The position numbers were made by a program, and so were the translations under genes. Source: Vitreoscilla stercoraria DSM 513 (GTDB lineage Bacteria > Pseudomonadota > Gammaproteobacteria > Burkholderiales > Neisseriaceae). From it: a stretch of 64,000 bases of DNA. Each line of letters begins with the position of its first letter. Position 1 is the stretch's first letter. A model generated the notes under the pieces. It saw only the letters and a program-made list of their open reading frames with translations. It ran no database searches and had not been told where the DNA came from. Below, piece after piece: positions 25,441 to 35,900 of this stretch. The stretch spans positions 62,001 through 126,000 of the forward strand of contig NZ_KB908021.1 in NCBI RefSeq assembly GCF_000382305.1, read 5' to 3'.

Positions 25441-27240
25441 TTAAACATCCATGTAACGATCAATGGTTAAGGTCTGCCATAGTTCAATGGCACCTAAATT
25501 ATTGGCCACACTGATGTCGATGCCAGTCACAATGCCTTTCCAATAACCATTGGGTTCGTTAAATTGCCAAATTTCACCTAAATTGGCTCGAGGAATGGCA
25601 TAGCTTGGGTGGTAAGGCAGTTTGACTGTTTCTATTTTATGGATACCTGTTTCAGAGAGTTTGGTGATGCCTATGGCTTGATGTACGGCAATGTCAGTGT
25701 ACAAAGCATGTACTTGAGCGGCAGCACGCAAGCCTCTGTCGCTGCCATCACGGTAAACGTCTGCGCCTTTGCCACTTTCATGTTCAGACCACACATAAAT
25801 GCTGTTACAGCGTTTATTCACCCGTTTTTGACCACTGATGGACACAATCACACTGGCAGGAATGATGACATCGGCAGTGGTGTCCTGTAACTCCCAAGCA
25901 GGCACTTTAAAGCGTGGTCGGATATGGATTTGTGAGCTATTGGCATCAGCATGCACAAAGCCACCTGCTGCTTGAGCAATGTCCATCAATGCGTCCATTG
26001 GGGTTTTGTCAGTGAGGCTGTAACTGTTACTTGGTACCAACCAATCGACCATATTCCATTCAAGTGTGAATGGTAAAAATTCTATTTGTGCATCGGCAAT
26101 TTGACGGGCATACAAATCGGATGTGATGGTACCACTGCGAGTACGTGCATAATCGTTGCCTAATTTGGCAGCTTCACTGCGTCCTGTAACCGTGTAAGTT
26201 TTTTGGCCAAACTCTCGGTTGTCAGAATAGTCTTCAGCCAAGAAAACAAAGCTTTCACCGTTAATATTGAGGGTGATTTTGGCTTCATTGCCGCGTTCAC
26301 GCCTATCCATATTGATGATGGCAAAATCATCCACATACAAGCTGATACTGCCTTGCCAACAAAAACCATCCATGTCTGTCTTCAAAGAAGCATTTAAGAC
26401 TTGGATATTGGTACCATCTACTGAGGCTGTAATGGTGTTTACCATGGTATAACTCTTCAAAATAGGGATGAAATCACGACGCTTACAAGCGAAAGTCAAA
26501 GGCAGCATCGATGCGTCATGCTTGACGCTGATTGCCTCAAAAGCCAATGGCAACCGCTTCGCATTCGGACGCTTGCCACACGGACAATCACATGGTTTGG
26601 TGGTGGGTTTTAGTGGTACCGGATAAAATTGAAGCGGCACGACTCTAGCTTGGTTGGTAATGGCTTTTTGACAATGTTTTATCTGTGTTGCGGGTGTGAC
26701 CGTGCTGAGTACACTGCTTTGCCGCATCCAAACACGGTGGTTTAAACTGGCATTAAAGTGACTTAAAAAATAGACAGGTTTAATGCTGCTTACACCCATA
26801 TTGGTAAACAGTGTTACAGGGCTGTTTCGCTGATATTGCTGTGTTATTAGTAAAGGGGTTTGGTTCGTGACCCATTCAAAACATTGCTCCACCCTTGTAA
26901 ACACACTACTTTTATCAGCCAGTTGATGCCAGTAACGGTGCATAATTTGTACATTGGCTGCATACAAGCCACTGACATCCACCATTTGCACATTGACTGA
27001 TTGAAAGTCTGTTTTAATAGCAGCACCATGGCTTTTACCGCTATGGTCTTTGACCAAATGCCGACCTGCTTGGGTTTGAAATATCCAATCTGCCGCAGGG
27101 ATGGGCAATCTAGCCACTGGACCATCTTCAATTTCACCCAAACGGCGTAAGAATGCCAAAGGCAATTGCTGGCTTTGACGCTCTTGGATGCGTTTGGATA
27201 GCGGCAATGGCAATACCGCTTTATTATCAAAGCTATTCAT
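25441..27240 (-). CDS. Phage tail protein, hub-like C-terminal half
   Basis: The 599-residue protein's second half (about 285-599) looks like the tail-hub proteins of B3-like phages: SYTMVNTITASVDGTNIQV, YTVTGRSEAAKLG, TPMDALMDIAQAAGGFVHADA and WRGI-like GYWKGIVTGIDISVANN. The first half has repeated LPL segments and a Cys-rich PCDCPCGKRPNAKRL, with no recognised domain. It overlaps the previous gene by 1 codon or so and is probably part of the tail tip. Confidence 0.65.
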   Translation of the reverse strand: MNSFDNKAVLPLPLSKRIQERQSQQLPLAFLRRLGEIEDGPVARLPIPAADWIFQTQAGRHLVKDHSGKSHGAAIKTDFQSVNVQMVDVSGLYAANVQIMHRYWHQLADKSSVFTRVEQCFEWVTNQTPLLITQQYQRNSPVTLFTNMGVSSIKPVYFLSHFNASLNHRVWMRQSSVLSTVTPATQIKHCQKAITNQARVVPLQFYPVPLKPTTKPCDCPCGKRPNAKRLPLAFEAISVKHDASMLPLTFACKRRDFIPILKSYTMVNTITASVDGTNIQVLNASLKTDMDGFCWQGSISLYVDDFAIINMDRRERGNEAKITLNINGESFVFLAEDYSDNREFGQKTYTVTGRSEAAKLGNDYARTRSGTITSDLYARQIADAQIEFLPFTLEWNMVDWLVPSNSYSLTDKTPMDALMDIAQAAGGFVHADANSSQIHIRPRFKVPAWELQDTTADVIIPASVIVSISGQKRVNKRCNSIYVWSEHESGKGADVYRDGSDRGLRAAAQVHALYTDIAVHQAIGITKLSETGIHKIETVKLPYHPSYAIPRANLGEIWQFNEPNGYWKGIVTGIDISVANNLGAIELWQTLTIDRYMDV

Positions 27241-27541
27241 TGCGATTGGCAGGCGTGATGTGGTCCCATGTTACAGGCTCATATTGCGCCTCATGGTCTA
27301 CGGCCATCATCAAGTATTTTTGATTGCGATCGAGCATATCAAAGGCATAAGTGCCATCATCATTGGACCAAACAGCATCAATCAAATAAGGGGCCTTTTT
27401 GGCTTCACGAATGTAAAGAAAAATTTGGCGTTTATTTGGTATGCCTGCTACGGTGAGCAAACCTGGTGACTGACCACCTATGAATCCATCACCAGCATAA
27501 AATCTCCGTTTTATTCCAAGTAATCCTATATATTGTTTCAT
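27233..27541 (-). CDS. Small tail-region protein
   Basis: The ATG at 27541 (MKQYIGLLGIKRRFYAGDGF) gives 102 residues; an earlier GTG at 27550 would overlap the upstream stop. The content (GLLTVAGIPNKRQIFLYIREAKKAPYLIDAVWS) is beta-rich and similar to small Ig-like tail accessory proteins, but the family is uncertain. It overlaps the next gene by 8 bases. Confidence 0.6.
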   Translation of the reverse strand: MKQYIGLLGIKRRFYAGDGFIGGQSPGLLTVAGIPNKRQIFLYIREAKKAPYLIDAVWSNDDGTYAFDMLDRNQKYLMMAVDHEAQYEPVTWDHITPANRNE

Positions 27542-27543
27542 TT

Positions 27544-28416
27544 TTACCACTCACTAACATTAATAAAGTGAGAGCCACACCATGGATAATAAAATTGAAT
27601 GACTGTTTGATTTGGTAAACCATTAATGTCTTGTATCTTCGAATAAATACCATTGTGGCTGATAGTGGTATCTGAAAATAAATAGCCTGGCAATATACCT
27701 GTTAAGCGCCATGTATTGTTATCAAATGAAAACAATTTAACAGGTTGAAATACTATGTAATCACCTTCAACCAAAGAAACTGTATTTACTGCCCGTGGAC
27801 CAAATCCATACTCTTCGGTTTGTGTTCCTGAACCCAGTGTAATTTGTACACCATTTGGACCAAGGCCGCGTGAGTTGACTTTGCTCATAGAAGTCATTGC
27901 CACTGAAGTACTATAAGTTGTTGAACCTACCGCCAAAATTAAGGAGTGTTTTTTCAAATTATTAAAACCATGGTAATCACCAAAAAATGTAGACAAACAA
28001 TTTAATGATTCCGCACTGACAATGACCAACCAACAACTTTTATCGTCTGCAATCACCACCCAACCTAGTGCTCCACTTACCAATGCTGCTGAGCGTTTTA
28101 AAATATAGCGTGTGTTTGATGTGTTAAATGGATTGATACCACCATTGTCATTCCAATTGTCATAGCCACTGATAGTTGTATAAGCACTGTTATTGTCAGT
28201 AAATTGATAACAGCATTGGTCAGACTCAATGTTGACTGAACGCACTACCAACTGATGATTGGTTTGATTTTCAAATACCAATTCCCAACCTGCTGAAGGC
28301 TTATCGCCATAGCCATTGATTAAACAGGCTTTTAATAAAGCATTCAATGAGCCTGCACTGGCAGTCAAAACAGGCGCACCTGCATCGGTACTTTGAAAAA
28401 ACTTTGGAATACTCAT
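27544..28416 (-). CDS. Tail-region protein of unknown function
   Basis: A 290-residue protein with many beta strands (WELVFENQTNHQLVVRSV, SCWLVIVSAESLNCLSTFFGDYHGF, YIVFQPVKLFSFDNNTWRLTG) and glycine turns, located between the 1155-residue hub-like gene and the tail-tip genes. It could be receptor-binding or a tip decoration. No family recognised. Confidence 0.65.
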   Translation of the reverse strand: MSIPKFFQSTDAGAPVLTASAGSLNALLKACLINGYGDKPSAGWELVFENQTNHQLVVRSVNIESDQCCYQFTDNNSAYTTISGYDNWNDNGGINPFNTSNTRYILKRSAALVSGALGWVVIADDKSCWLVIVSAESLNCLSTFFGDYHGFNNLKKHSLILAVGSTTYSTSVAMTSMSKVNSRGLGPNGVQITLGSGTQTEEYGFGPRAVNTVSLVEGDYIVFQPVKLFSFDNNTWRLTGILPGYLFSDTTISHNGIYSKIQDINGLPNQTVIQFYYPWCGSHFINVSEW

Positions 28417-28429
28417 TTTTTATCACCTT

Positions 28430-31400
28430 TTAAATATCAACGGTATTGCCACGCAAACAGCCTACAAAACCATCTTTTTCAGTTTGTTTGATGGCCGTCG
28501 GTTGAATGGCACGCAGTATCCAAATGGGCATAGGCGTGCTGTAAGTGTTGAAGCGAATGCAGTTTTGCGCTTCCCATCCGCCACCAAACGCTTGGCGGGG
28601 TAAGGTGAAATAAGGCTGTCCTGTGGCAGGATTGACAGGCGATAAGTCACTGACAATATCCGATTGCAAAATCAGACCAATGCTTTCACCGATGACTTGA
28701 AACTGTGATGCTGATGTAAAGCGCAACAACCAACGTTCAGTAATGGCACCTGCTGAAATCAAGGTCATTGGGTAGTCACGCACATTGAGCTTGGCCAAAA
28801 TTTCATCACCAATGCGCTCATCTTTCCAAATATTGGTCCAAGCTTTCTGGCTAAATGGGGCAGAGGCACGTACCAACATGTCACCACCAATCAAGGCGCT
28901 AGAGACATACGTGTTTTGCGTGCCATAAGCACGATTGGTTGGAAATTGCAGCTTTAAACGACCATTGATATCGGCTGACATGACACGGTTTTCTTCTTCA
29001 CGAATGGTATGTGCGATTAATGGCAAAGCATAAGCTGATAAATCCAATGGATTGCTCCATGTCAATGTGCCATTGTCTAAATTAATCGTGTATTTGTTGG
29101 CATCGACTTGCTGATTGTTGCTGTCTACCACTGCCACGCGATCAATGTCGGTACGACCCAAAGAAATGGTTTGATTGGCGGTGAACGTACTGCCTATCTC
29201 ATGGCGCTCTTTGTTGCTGATGACAATCATGTCACCGCTTCTGAAAATAGGTACCCGACCATCAGGCGGCAAGCGAACGGCATCAATGCCAATGATGCTG
29301 CTGTCCAGTGGGATACTCGATTGAATGACGGTGTTATAGCGCACACTCTCAGGCGTAAAGCCAATGTCATTTTGTAATTCATACAAACCTGTCTTGGTGT
29401 CTATGGTGCCGGTAATGGCTCCACTAATGATGCCGTTTTCACCTGCCAAACCTGTGACCAAACCGTTTTGGCCATTGGCATAAACGGTAAAGCTTTGCGG
29501 TTTTACAGGAGCTGCCAATGTGTAACCATAGGTTTGTTTGCCCAACAAGCCGCCTACTGCATATACACCTGACAACACTTTTAAGGTCCCCAAGGTCAAA
29601 CTTGGATTGCTGATAGACAAATCGCCATAGACCGACAAAGTACCTACTTCAATGCCATTGCCAGTTAAGTTGTTGATATTCTGATAAAGTCGACCTTGTC
29701 GCTCGTAAATTTTGATGCCATCGACTTCAAATACAAAGGAGTTGGGCACACACAAACAAGGCTGTGGCTTACCAGCTAAGATGTTGGTTGAATAATAGCT
29801 GATGCCTTGTGTCGTGAAATAAGGGCGAACAGCGTCTGATTGCAGTTTGTAGCAATAAGAATTGTTGCCTGCAATCGGTGTGACATCGCGTGCCACCACT
29901 TTGAATATGCCCCATTCGCCAATGCTCGATTGGTTCAAAACCGCTTCTGTGGCTTCCCAAGAAGGTGTGACGCAGTCTGCTTTGATGGCATTGAAAGGGA
30001 CGATAAACAAACCGGTTGCATAGTCGATTGAAGAGCCTGCCAACAAACGACCATTCATCCACAGTTGACCATTGCCGTTGTCAGTAAACACCAATTTATT
30101 GCGCTCTTGTATTTCTGCAAAACCATTGCCCATCACGTTCCAAGCCTTAATGGCTTCGTGGTAATACAAATCAGCCACAATTTTGACGGTTCCGGCAATG
30201 CTGGCACCGATACTGCCCATTACTTGATTGGCGGTGGTTTCTAAGGTGAAAGGTGTTTTGACGTATTCGGCTATATAAGAGTCAAAGCTGATTTCCAAAC
30301 TGCTGGCACTGCTGCCTGCATTCAAATAGATTTGTCCTGCCGCATAGTCTACCCGACCTGAAAAGACGCCTGACAACGCACCATGCCCATCATCGACTAC
30401 CATGGCCGTTCCCGTGTTGATTTGCACACTACCTGGTTTAATAATGGGTTGTGGCACTTGTAATAAAGCCACTTCAGGAGACAAGGTTTGTAAAACCATG
30501 TTGCTGCCAATCTCTTTGTCATCGATGGTTTTGTAAAAATCAATCGGTGCCCATTGAATGACAATTTTGCTGCCCACATCCGGCTGAGCAGGCAAAGAAA
30601 TGATGGCAGAGCCTGTACGGGCCACTGCACCACGTATTTTGCCTTCATGATCGCGCAAATTGTAGTCACCATGGTCTTTTAAGTCATACCATGTGCCTTG
30701 GCTCATGAAAGAAACCACCACAGAGCCATTGACGGGCTTGGGGTTCAATAAAGGTGCCCATTCCGTGCCTTGATTGGTGTCATCAATATTAATGACCGTT
30801 GAACAAACCGAATTGCTGACTTTGGCCGCAGGAATGGCTTGAATCACCGTATTAGAAGACAAAGTAGGCATGGCACGAATGACGGCATTTTCATAATCAA
30901 TGGTCAACACATTGCTGCCATCAATCAATTGGCCTTGGGCATTGTCTTCATAATTGGCATATTCCACACTGCCAGGCAAAACCGATTGATTCAAATACAA
31001 ATCACCGGCACTGCGGGCGCCTGTAAACACCGCTTGTTTTTGTCCTGTTTGTACCCAATAAGCTGATTTGCTTGGATATTGGTCAACATAAGCCGTTTCA
31101 ATCGAGCTGGTTGGTACGATTTTTTCAAAAATATCATCGACTTTTAAGCTCGCTGAGCCTGCTGGCAAAGCCTCATCTAATGGACGACAGCCATAATATT
31201 TGGCAGTGTCCGCCACTTGGGTTTCTAAAATTTTGGTCGGTGAGTTGGCATAGCCTTTGTTGCTTGGATAATCCACACCATTGAAATCACGGTTTAAGGC
31301 ATTAGAGGTTTCCATTTTGATGACTCTGCGCTGAAATTCAGCACCATTGGCATCTTCAAAAGTACGTACTTCATGTGTCATGCTCAGAATGCGGAAATAT

Positions 31401-31897
31401 TCTTGAATCAAATTGGTAGACGATTGCTGAAAAGAGAGGCAATAACGCTGTCCAATCAAAGGCAAAGGGGCTTCTACTCGTTGGTATGCTTGAATGATGC
31501 GTGAACCTGCAATCTGTCTGCCCAACAAAGTCATGCGTCCTTCAATCGTTGGCACTGAATAGGCTTCAATTCTTGGCATGATTTCACGGCGAATTTCACC
31601 GTATTTGGTTGCTTTGAATGCCAAATACGACACATTTTGAGCAAATGGCGGCTCAGTGATGACAAAGTGCGCACCGTATAAAGGTTCTGCATCATTGCGT
31701 AAGACACCGGGATAAACCAAACGGGCATCGAATGCGCCCATGGTACGGTCAACATCAGAAATAGGGGTAAAAAGTTCGTTGTCCATGCCTGTCAAAGGTG
31801 TGCCCATCATCAAACCACCACCATCATCGGTGTCGGTTAAACGCTCGGATGGATAAATTTTAAGGTCTTGTTGGGTCAAGCGAGTGGTTTGTGTCAT
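28430..31897 (-). CDS. Large tail protein (central hub/tail tip)
   Basis: The 1155-residue protein is the second largest of the tail set. It is beta-rich throughout with repeated modules containing GSVQINTGTAMVVDDGHGALSGVF and LVTGLAGENGIISGAI. In B3/D3112-like phages a protein of this size and position follows the tape measure and forms the tail tip. The N terminus has GGGLMMGTPLTGMDNELFTPISD. The assignment is from position and composition. Confidence 0.65.
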   Translation of the reverse strand: MTQTTRLTQQDLKIYPSERLTDTDDGGGLMMGTPLTGMDNELFTPISDVDRTMGAFDARLVYPGVLRNDAEPLYGAHFVITEPPFAQNVSYLAFKATKYGEIRREIMPRIEAYSVPTIEGRMTLLGRQIAGSRIIQAYQRVEAPLPLIGQRYCLSFQQSSTNLIQEYFRILSMTHEVRTFEDANGAEFQRRVIKMETSNALNRDFNGVDYPSNKGYANSPTKILETQVADTAKYYGCRPLDEALPAGSASLKVDDIFEKIVPTSSIETAYVDQYPSKSAYWVQTGQKQAVFTGARSAGDLYLNQSVLPGSVEYANYEDNAQGQLIDGSNVLTIDYENAVIRAMPTLSSNTVIQAIPAAKVSNSVCSTVINIDDTNQGTEWAPLLNPKPVNGSVVVSFMSQGTWYDLKDHGDYNLRDHEGKIRGAVARTGSAIISLPAQPDVGSKIVIQWAPIDFYKTIDDKEIGSNMVLQTLSPEVALLQVPQPIIKPGSVQINTGTAMVVDDGHGALSGVFSGRVDYAAGQIYLNAGSSASSLEISFDSYIAEYVKTPFTLETTANQVMGSIGASIAGTVKIVADLYYHEAIKAWNVMGNGFAEIQERNKLVFTDNGNGQLWMNGRLLAGSSIDYATGLFIVPFNAIKADCVTPSWEATEAVLNQSSIGEWGIFKVVARDVTPIAGNNSYCYKLQSDAVRPYFTTQGISYYSTNILAGKPQPCLCVPNSFVFEVDGIKIYERQGRLYQNINNLTGNGIEVGTLSVYGDLSISNPSLTLGTLKVLSGVYAVGGLLGKQTYGYTLAAPVKPQSFTVYANGQNGLVTGLAGENGIISGAITGTIDTKTGLYELQNDIGFTPESVRYNTVIQSSIPLDSSIIGIDAVRLPPDGRVPIFRSGDMIVISNKERHEIGSTFTANQTISLGRTDIDRVAVVDSNNQQVDANKYTINLDNGTLTWSNPLDLSAYALPLIAHTIREEENRVMSADINGRLKLQFPTNRAYGTQNTYVSSALIGGDMLVRASAPFSQKAWTNIWKDERIGDEILAKLNVRDYPMTLISAGAITERWLLRFTSASQFQVIGESIGLILQSDIVSDLSPVNPATGQPYFTLPRQAFGGGWEAQNCIRFNTYSTPMPIWILRAIQPTAIKQTEKDGFVGCLRGNTVDI

Positions 31898-31988
31898 GGT
31901 TTTTCCATTAAGTTATTTATTACTGATGCATATAAAAAACTTTAGAGGTGTGATAACTTCTTTGAATCTTGATTAAAAGGGTTAAACT

Positions 31989-32282
31989 ATGGATAAAAAT
32001 GAATTTCGCTCTAAAATGAATGATTTGGTACAGTCCATCCATTTAAAAGTTGAAGCAGATGAGCAATTTTTAGCCATTTTTTTAGGCAAATATGTCTTAC
32101 ATGCACTTCAAACCAAATCCCAAATATCTTGTCCTGATTTAAAAGCTTGGATTAATGCCTCGTTGGAGGACAGTGCTTCTAACTTCTCTGCATCACAATC
32201 GAAGCTTTTAAGAAATGTGGCAGAATCCATAGACATGCCTAATGCCACTAACAGCTCCATCCAATCTGAAGCGGACAATTGA
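31989..32282 (+). CDS. Small plus-strand ORF overlapping a tail gene
   Basis: A 97-residue frame with an AAAAGGG sequence 8 bases before its ATG. Its first 40 residues lie in otherwise empty DNA and use ordinary codons. Its last 58 codons are antisense to the gene at 32108. It is helical and acidic. It may be a small cargo gene inserted between phage genes, or a shadow. Confidence 0.45.
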   Translation: MDKNEFRSKMNDLVQSIHLKVEADEQFLAIFLGKYVLHALQTKSQISCPDLKAWINASLEDSASNFSASQSKLLRNVAESIDMPNATNSSIQSEADN

Positions 32283-32422
32283 TTGGTTGCCGTATTTAAG
32301 ATTTCTAAAAAATAACTTTGCACAAATGCCTCATTGCTTTGATCTAAGTTTTCTTCGTCATCAAAGCGTTGCTTGATTGCTTGAAAAACAGCAAGTGCTT
32401 TTATGGTGGGCAAAATCATCAT
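32108..32422 (-). CDS. Small phage protein between tail operons
   Basis: A 104-residue acidic, helical protein (FDDEENLDQSNEAFVQSYFLEILNTATNQL) with an AAGGATG ribosome-binding site. It is the first gene after the late-promoter-like element at 32486-32509. No family recognised. Its 3' part overlaps the plus-strand ORF at 31989 by 175 bases. Confidence 0.6.
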   Translation of the reverse strand: MMILPTIKALAVFQAIKQRFDDEENLDQSNEAFVQSYFLEILNTATNQLSASDWMELLVALGMSMDSATFLKSFDCDAEKLEALSSNEALIQAFKSGQDIWDLV

Positions 32423-32465
32423 GGAAACATCCTTGCTGAAGTGAATAATGAGTAGGTTTCAGTAT

Positions 32466-32492
32466 AGAAAAAGACACCATGGCTGGTGTCTT
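32466..32492 (-). terminator. Minus-strand terminator between tail operons
   Basis: AAGACACCA and TGGTGTCTT arms with a 4-base loop, followed on the minus strand by five T. It overlaps the CAAGACAC part of the late-promoter-like element. Confidence 0.75.
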
Positions 32493-32509
32493 GAGGGATG
32501 TCAGTACGT
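32486..32509 (-). promoter_or_regulatory. Late-promoter-like element, copy at the distal tail operon
   Basis: On the minus strand: ACGTACTGACA, five bases, CAAGACAC, 63 bases upstream of the gene starting at 32422. It is one of four copies (others at 37429, 42794 and, in the satellite, 14722) with exactly five bases between the halves. Confidence 0.6.
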
Positions 32510-32553
32510 TAAACGGGTTTTAAAACAGTTTTTAAAATCGGTTTAAAGCCGAT

Positions 32554-32961
32554 TTACAGCGTCATTAATTGAATGGCCATTGTGTATCTGTCGGAATTGG
32601 CTTCTGGTGTCACATACCGAACTGGCTCGACTTGATTCAAAGCACCGTCATGATAACGGAAGCCTACTGTAAAACTGCGCCCATCATAATGGGTCAAAGT
32701 CATTTTCAGACCTGCCACATCCGTCCATGAGCGCAACGCTTCGACTTTTTGCCGTGTTGCCCAAACCCAATCACCCGTCAAAGTAATAGGGCGTCCTGCT
32801 AACTTGGTGCCTTGTTGTACCAATACCGCACCTGATAAAGAATGTATTGGCTGTGTTTGTGCCACTGCTGACCAGGCAAATTCATCATTCCACAGCATAT
32901 CTTGGTCAAATTCCAAAATTTCATTGTTGTCATTGCGTCTTAAATGCCAATTGGCCATCAT
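32554..32961 (-). CDS. Tail protein following the tape measure
   Basis: The 135-residue protein reads as an all-beta tail component (LAGRPITLTGDWVWATRQKVEALRSW, MTLTHYDGRSFTVGFRY). It overlaps the tape-measure gene by 4 bases, the place usually occupied by a distal-tail adaptor. Family assignment is tentative. Confidence 0.65.
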   Translation of the reverse strand: MMANWHLRRNDNNEILEFDQDMLWNDEFAWSAVAQTQPIHSLSGAVLVQQGTKLAGRPITLTGDWVWATRQKVEALRSWTDVAGLKMTLTHYDGRSFTVGFRYHDGALNQVEPVRYVTPEANSDRYTMAIQLMTL

Positions 32962-35900
32962 CGTCCTCCTCGTTTCAATTCGTTTTGAATCTGTGTGACC
33001 AACTGTTTAAGGGCTTCATCAATCACCCGTTGGTCACGCCCATTCATTGCCGCTTGCAAAGCTGCGGTGATTTGTTGTGCACCATTGGCAATGGAATCAG
33101 TAGAAATCTGTGCTTCGCCTACTCTGATTTCCACGCTTTGGTTCGATTGTTCTTGCAAAATTTGTTGTTCTGCGGTCAAACGTTCTGTTTCAGCTTGCTG
33201 TTGAGCACGTTCCTTCTCTAATTGGGCTTGGCGTTGCTTTTCAGAATAAATCTGCTTTTGCAGCTTAATGGCATCTCGATAATCGCCAATGGCTTGACTG
33301 TTTTGGGCGGTTTCCGCTTCTTGTAGTTTGGCATTCAGTTCACGCAGCTTGGCTTGCTGTTCCAAAGCATCGCGTTTAGATTCATCGCCTTGCAAAGATG
33401 CCAATTCAGCCTCTAGTTCGGCACGTGTACCTTCTGCCTCATCACGTAAGGACTGGATTTTTTGGCGGGCTTGGTCAATCGCATTATTCAAATTTTCTAA
33501 TGTGGTACTGTCCAACTTGCCCATATTGACGGTGGTGGTGGCTGTTGCTTCTGCCAAATCTTTTTGATTGACAGTACCTTCCTCAATTTTTTGATTTAAT
33601 AACGCAGTGGCATCTTGTGCTCGTTTGACTTGTTGTACATAAACATCGACCAAGCGATTGTATTCTTTGAAGAATTTTCGCACATCCGTACCATTAAACA
33701 AGTCCATTCGGTCACGGACGGCATCTATCATGTTTTTGTATGCCTCGGCATTGTTGATGACGTTACGGTCAAACATAGCATACGTAATGGCTTTGTATGA
33801 TGAGGCAGAGGAGGTGGCTTGATCGGTGGCGGTTTTAATCCCTTCTGTTGCATCGGCTTGTTGTTTCAAACTTTCTGTGGTCTGTTGGGTAGCAGCTTGT
33901 TGAGCAGCATTGGATGCAGCCACATCAGAGGCCAATTGCAAGCTGGCACGACCTGCATTGTCTATCGACACCTCATAGCCATAGATGGCAGCTTGATTGC
34001 GTACCCATGTTTGATGTTGTATGTCACCGGATGCCAAGGACGCATCAGCCGCTTGTTTGAAACCTTCTTTCAAACTTTCTGTGGATGCTTCCCCCGAATT
34101 TTTAACATTTTCAAAAGCGGCCTGTAAGTCTTTGGCTGCCAAGCCCATCGCCGCCTTGGTTTGAAGACCCAATTTTTGAAATGCTTGATTGACTGGATTC
34201 AAAGTGTTTTTAATGTCGTTCAAACGCATATTGGCATTGATTAAGCCTTGTTCTACATCCCGTACCGACATGGCACCGGTTTGTCCAAACTCTTTGATTT
34301 TGGCTTTGGCCAAGTCAATGTCAGCTTCGCTTTTGGCTGCTTGTAACAAGGCATCGACTGCACCACGTACCACCACGCCTGCATTGGCACCACTGGCTTT
34401 CAAATCATCAAAGCCTATTTTGAGCTTTTCGGCATTCGCAGCCGCTTGCAGCATGGTGACAGACGGCGTGCTCATTGCCGTGTTGATGTCCACGCCCAAA
34501 GTCTGAGCGGCAGCTTTGGCACCAATCAAAGCCTCTGAAATATTGGTAGCATTGGCAGTGGTGTTTTGAAAAGCCAAATCTATTGGCGTTAAGGTGTTTT
34601 TAAGGTCTTGTAGTTTGAGTTCTGCCTGAATCAAGCCTTTTTCTACGTCCAATGCAGACATGGCACCGGATTCGCCAAACTCCCGCCATTTTTGTTTGAC
34701 TGCCTCGATGTCAGCAGGATTGCCTGCTGTTTCTAGCATCTTTCCCATGGCTTCACGCACCAACCAACTGGCATTGGTACCAGAGGCTTCTAATTCATGA
34801 AAGCCTGTTTGTAATTTGACAATCTTTTCAGTGACCAAATCTAGGGCAGGATTCACATCACTGGCAGCACCTCGCAGATTCAAACCCAAACCCAAAGCCG
34901 CACCTTTGGCATCTGCCAAAGCCTCTGAAACCTGTTTCAGTTGTGCGGTTGTGGTTTGGGATGCCAAACCTGCTTGGCGCATCGGTTCGGTGATTTTGGT
35001 GACTTCCTCAGCCGTACCGCCAATTTTTTGATGTGCCTCAGTCCAATCTTGTTCAGCTCTGACAGCAGCGACCCTTGCCGCATTCGCTGCCTTTTGAGCT
35101 TCTGCGGCTTGTTTGGCGGCGGTTTCTTCGGCATCCGTACCAATGGCAGCATTGGCTTGATGCTGTGCTTCTTGGGCAGATTTAGCGGCTGCTATGGCTT
35201 CATTTGCTGCTTGCTGATAAGCGGCTTTGGATTCACGTTCTAGGCGCTTAAAACGTTCGCTTTGGGTTTCTGTCATGCGTCTGGCTGCTTCTGAAGCTTT
35301 GGACTCAAAAGCCAAGGCAGATTCTTGTGCTTTACCAAAGTGTTTTTGTGCATCAGCCTCTAATTTTTGAGCAGTTTCAGAGAAGTTTTTAGATAAATCA
35401 CCAAAAGTGATGAGTGCCAAGCCGCGCGCAATCTGTGCAAAACGCTTTGAAGCAACACCTGCCAATATTTCAATGCTGATTTTGACCACTTCAATACCAT
35501 CTCTAAATGCGCCAATCAACACATTGCCACCCTCCACACTGGCTCTCATCAAACTGAATTCAGCCTCAGAAGCACCTCCTAAACCTGTAAATGCATTGAT
35601 TGTATTGTCTATTTGCTCCGTTACCGTAGAAAATACTTCATAGATTCCTAAAGCCAGCTCTTTGATGCCTTCATAAGCACTGACAACCTTATCTTGATAA
35701 CTTCCCGTTAATGGGGAGGCTGCCATCTGCGTTTCCAACCAGCGCATGGCCTCACCAATGTCTTGCATGACGGTGATGGCAGCATCAGCCATGCCGCCTT
35801 GACCCAGGCTGTTTAACATCTCGTTAAATTGGTTTTTAAGCAGGTTGATTTGACCATTTAGAGTGGCTGCATTGCCTGCGGCTTCTCCTGCAAACACTTG

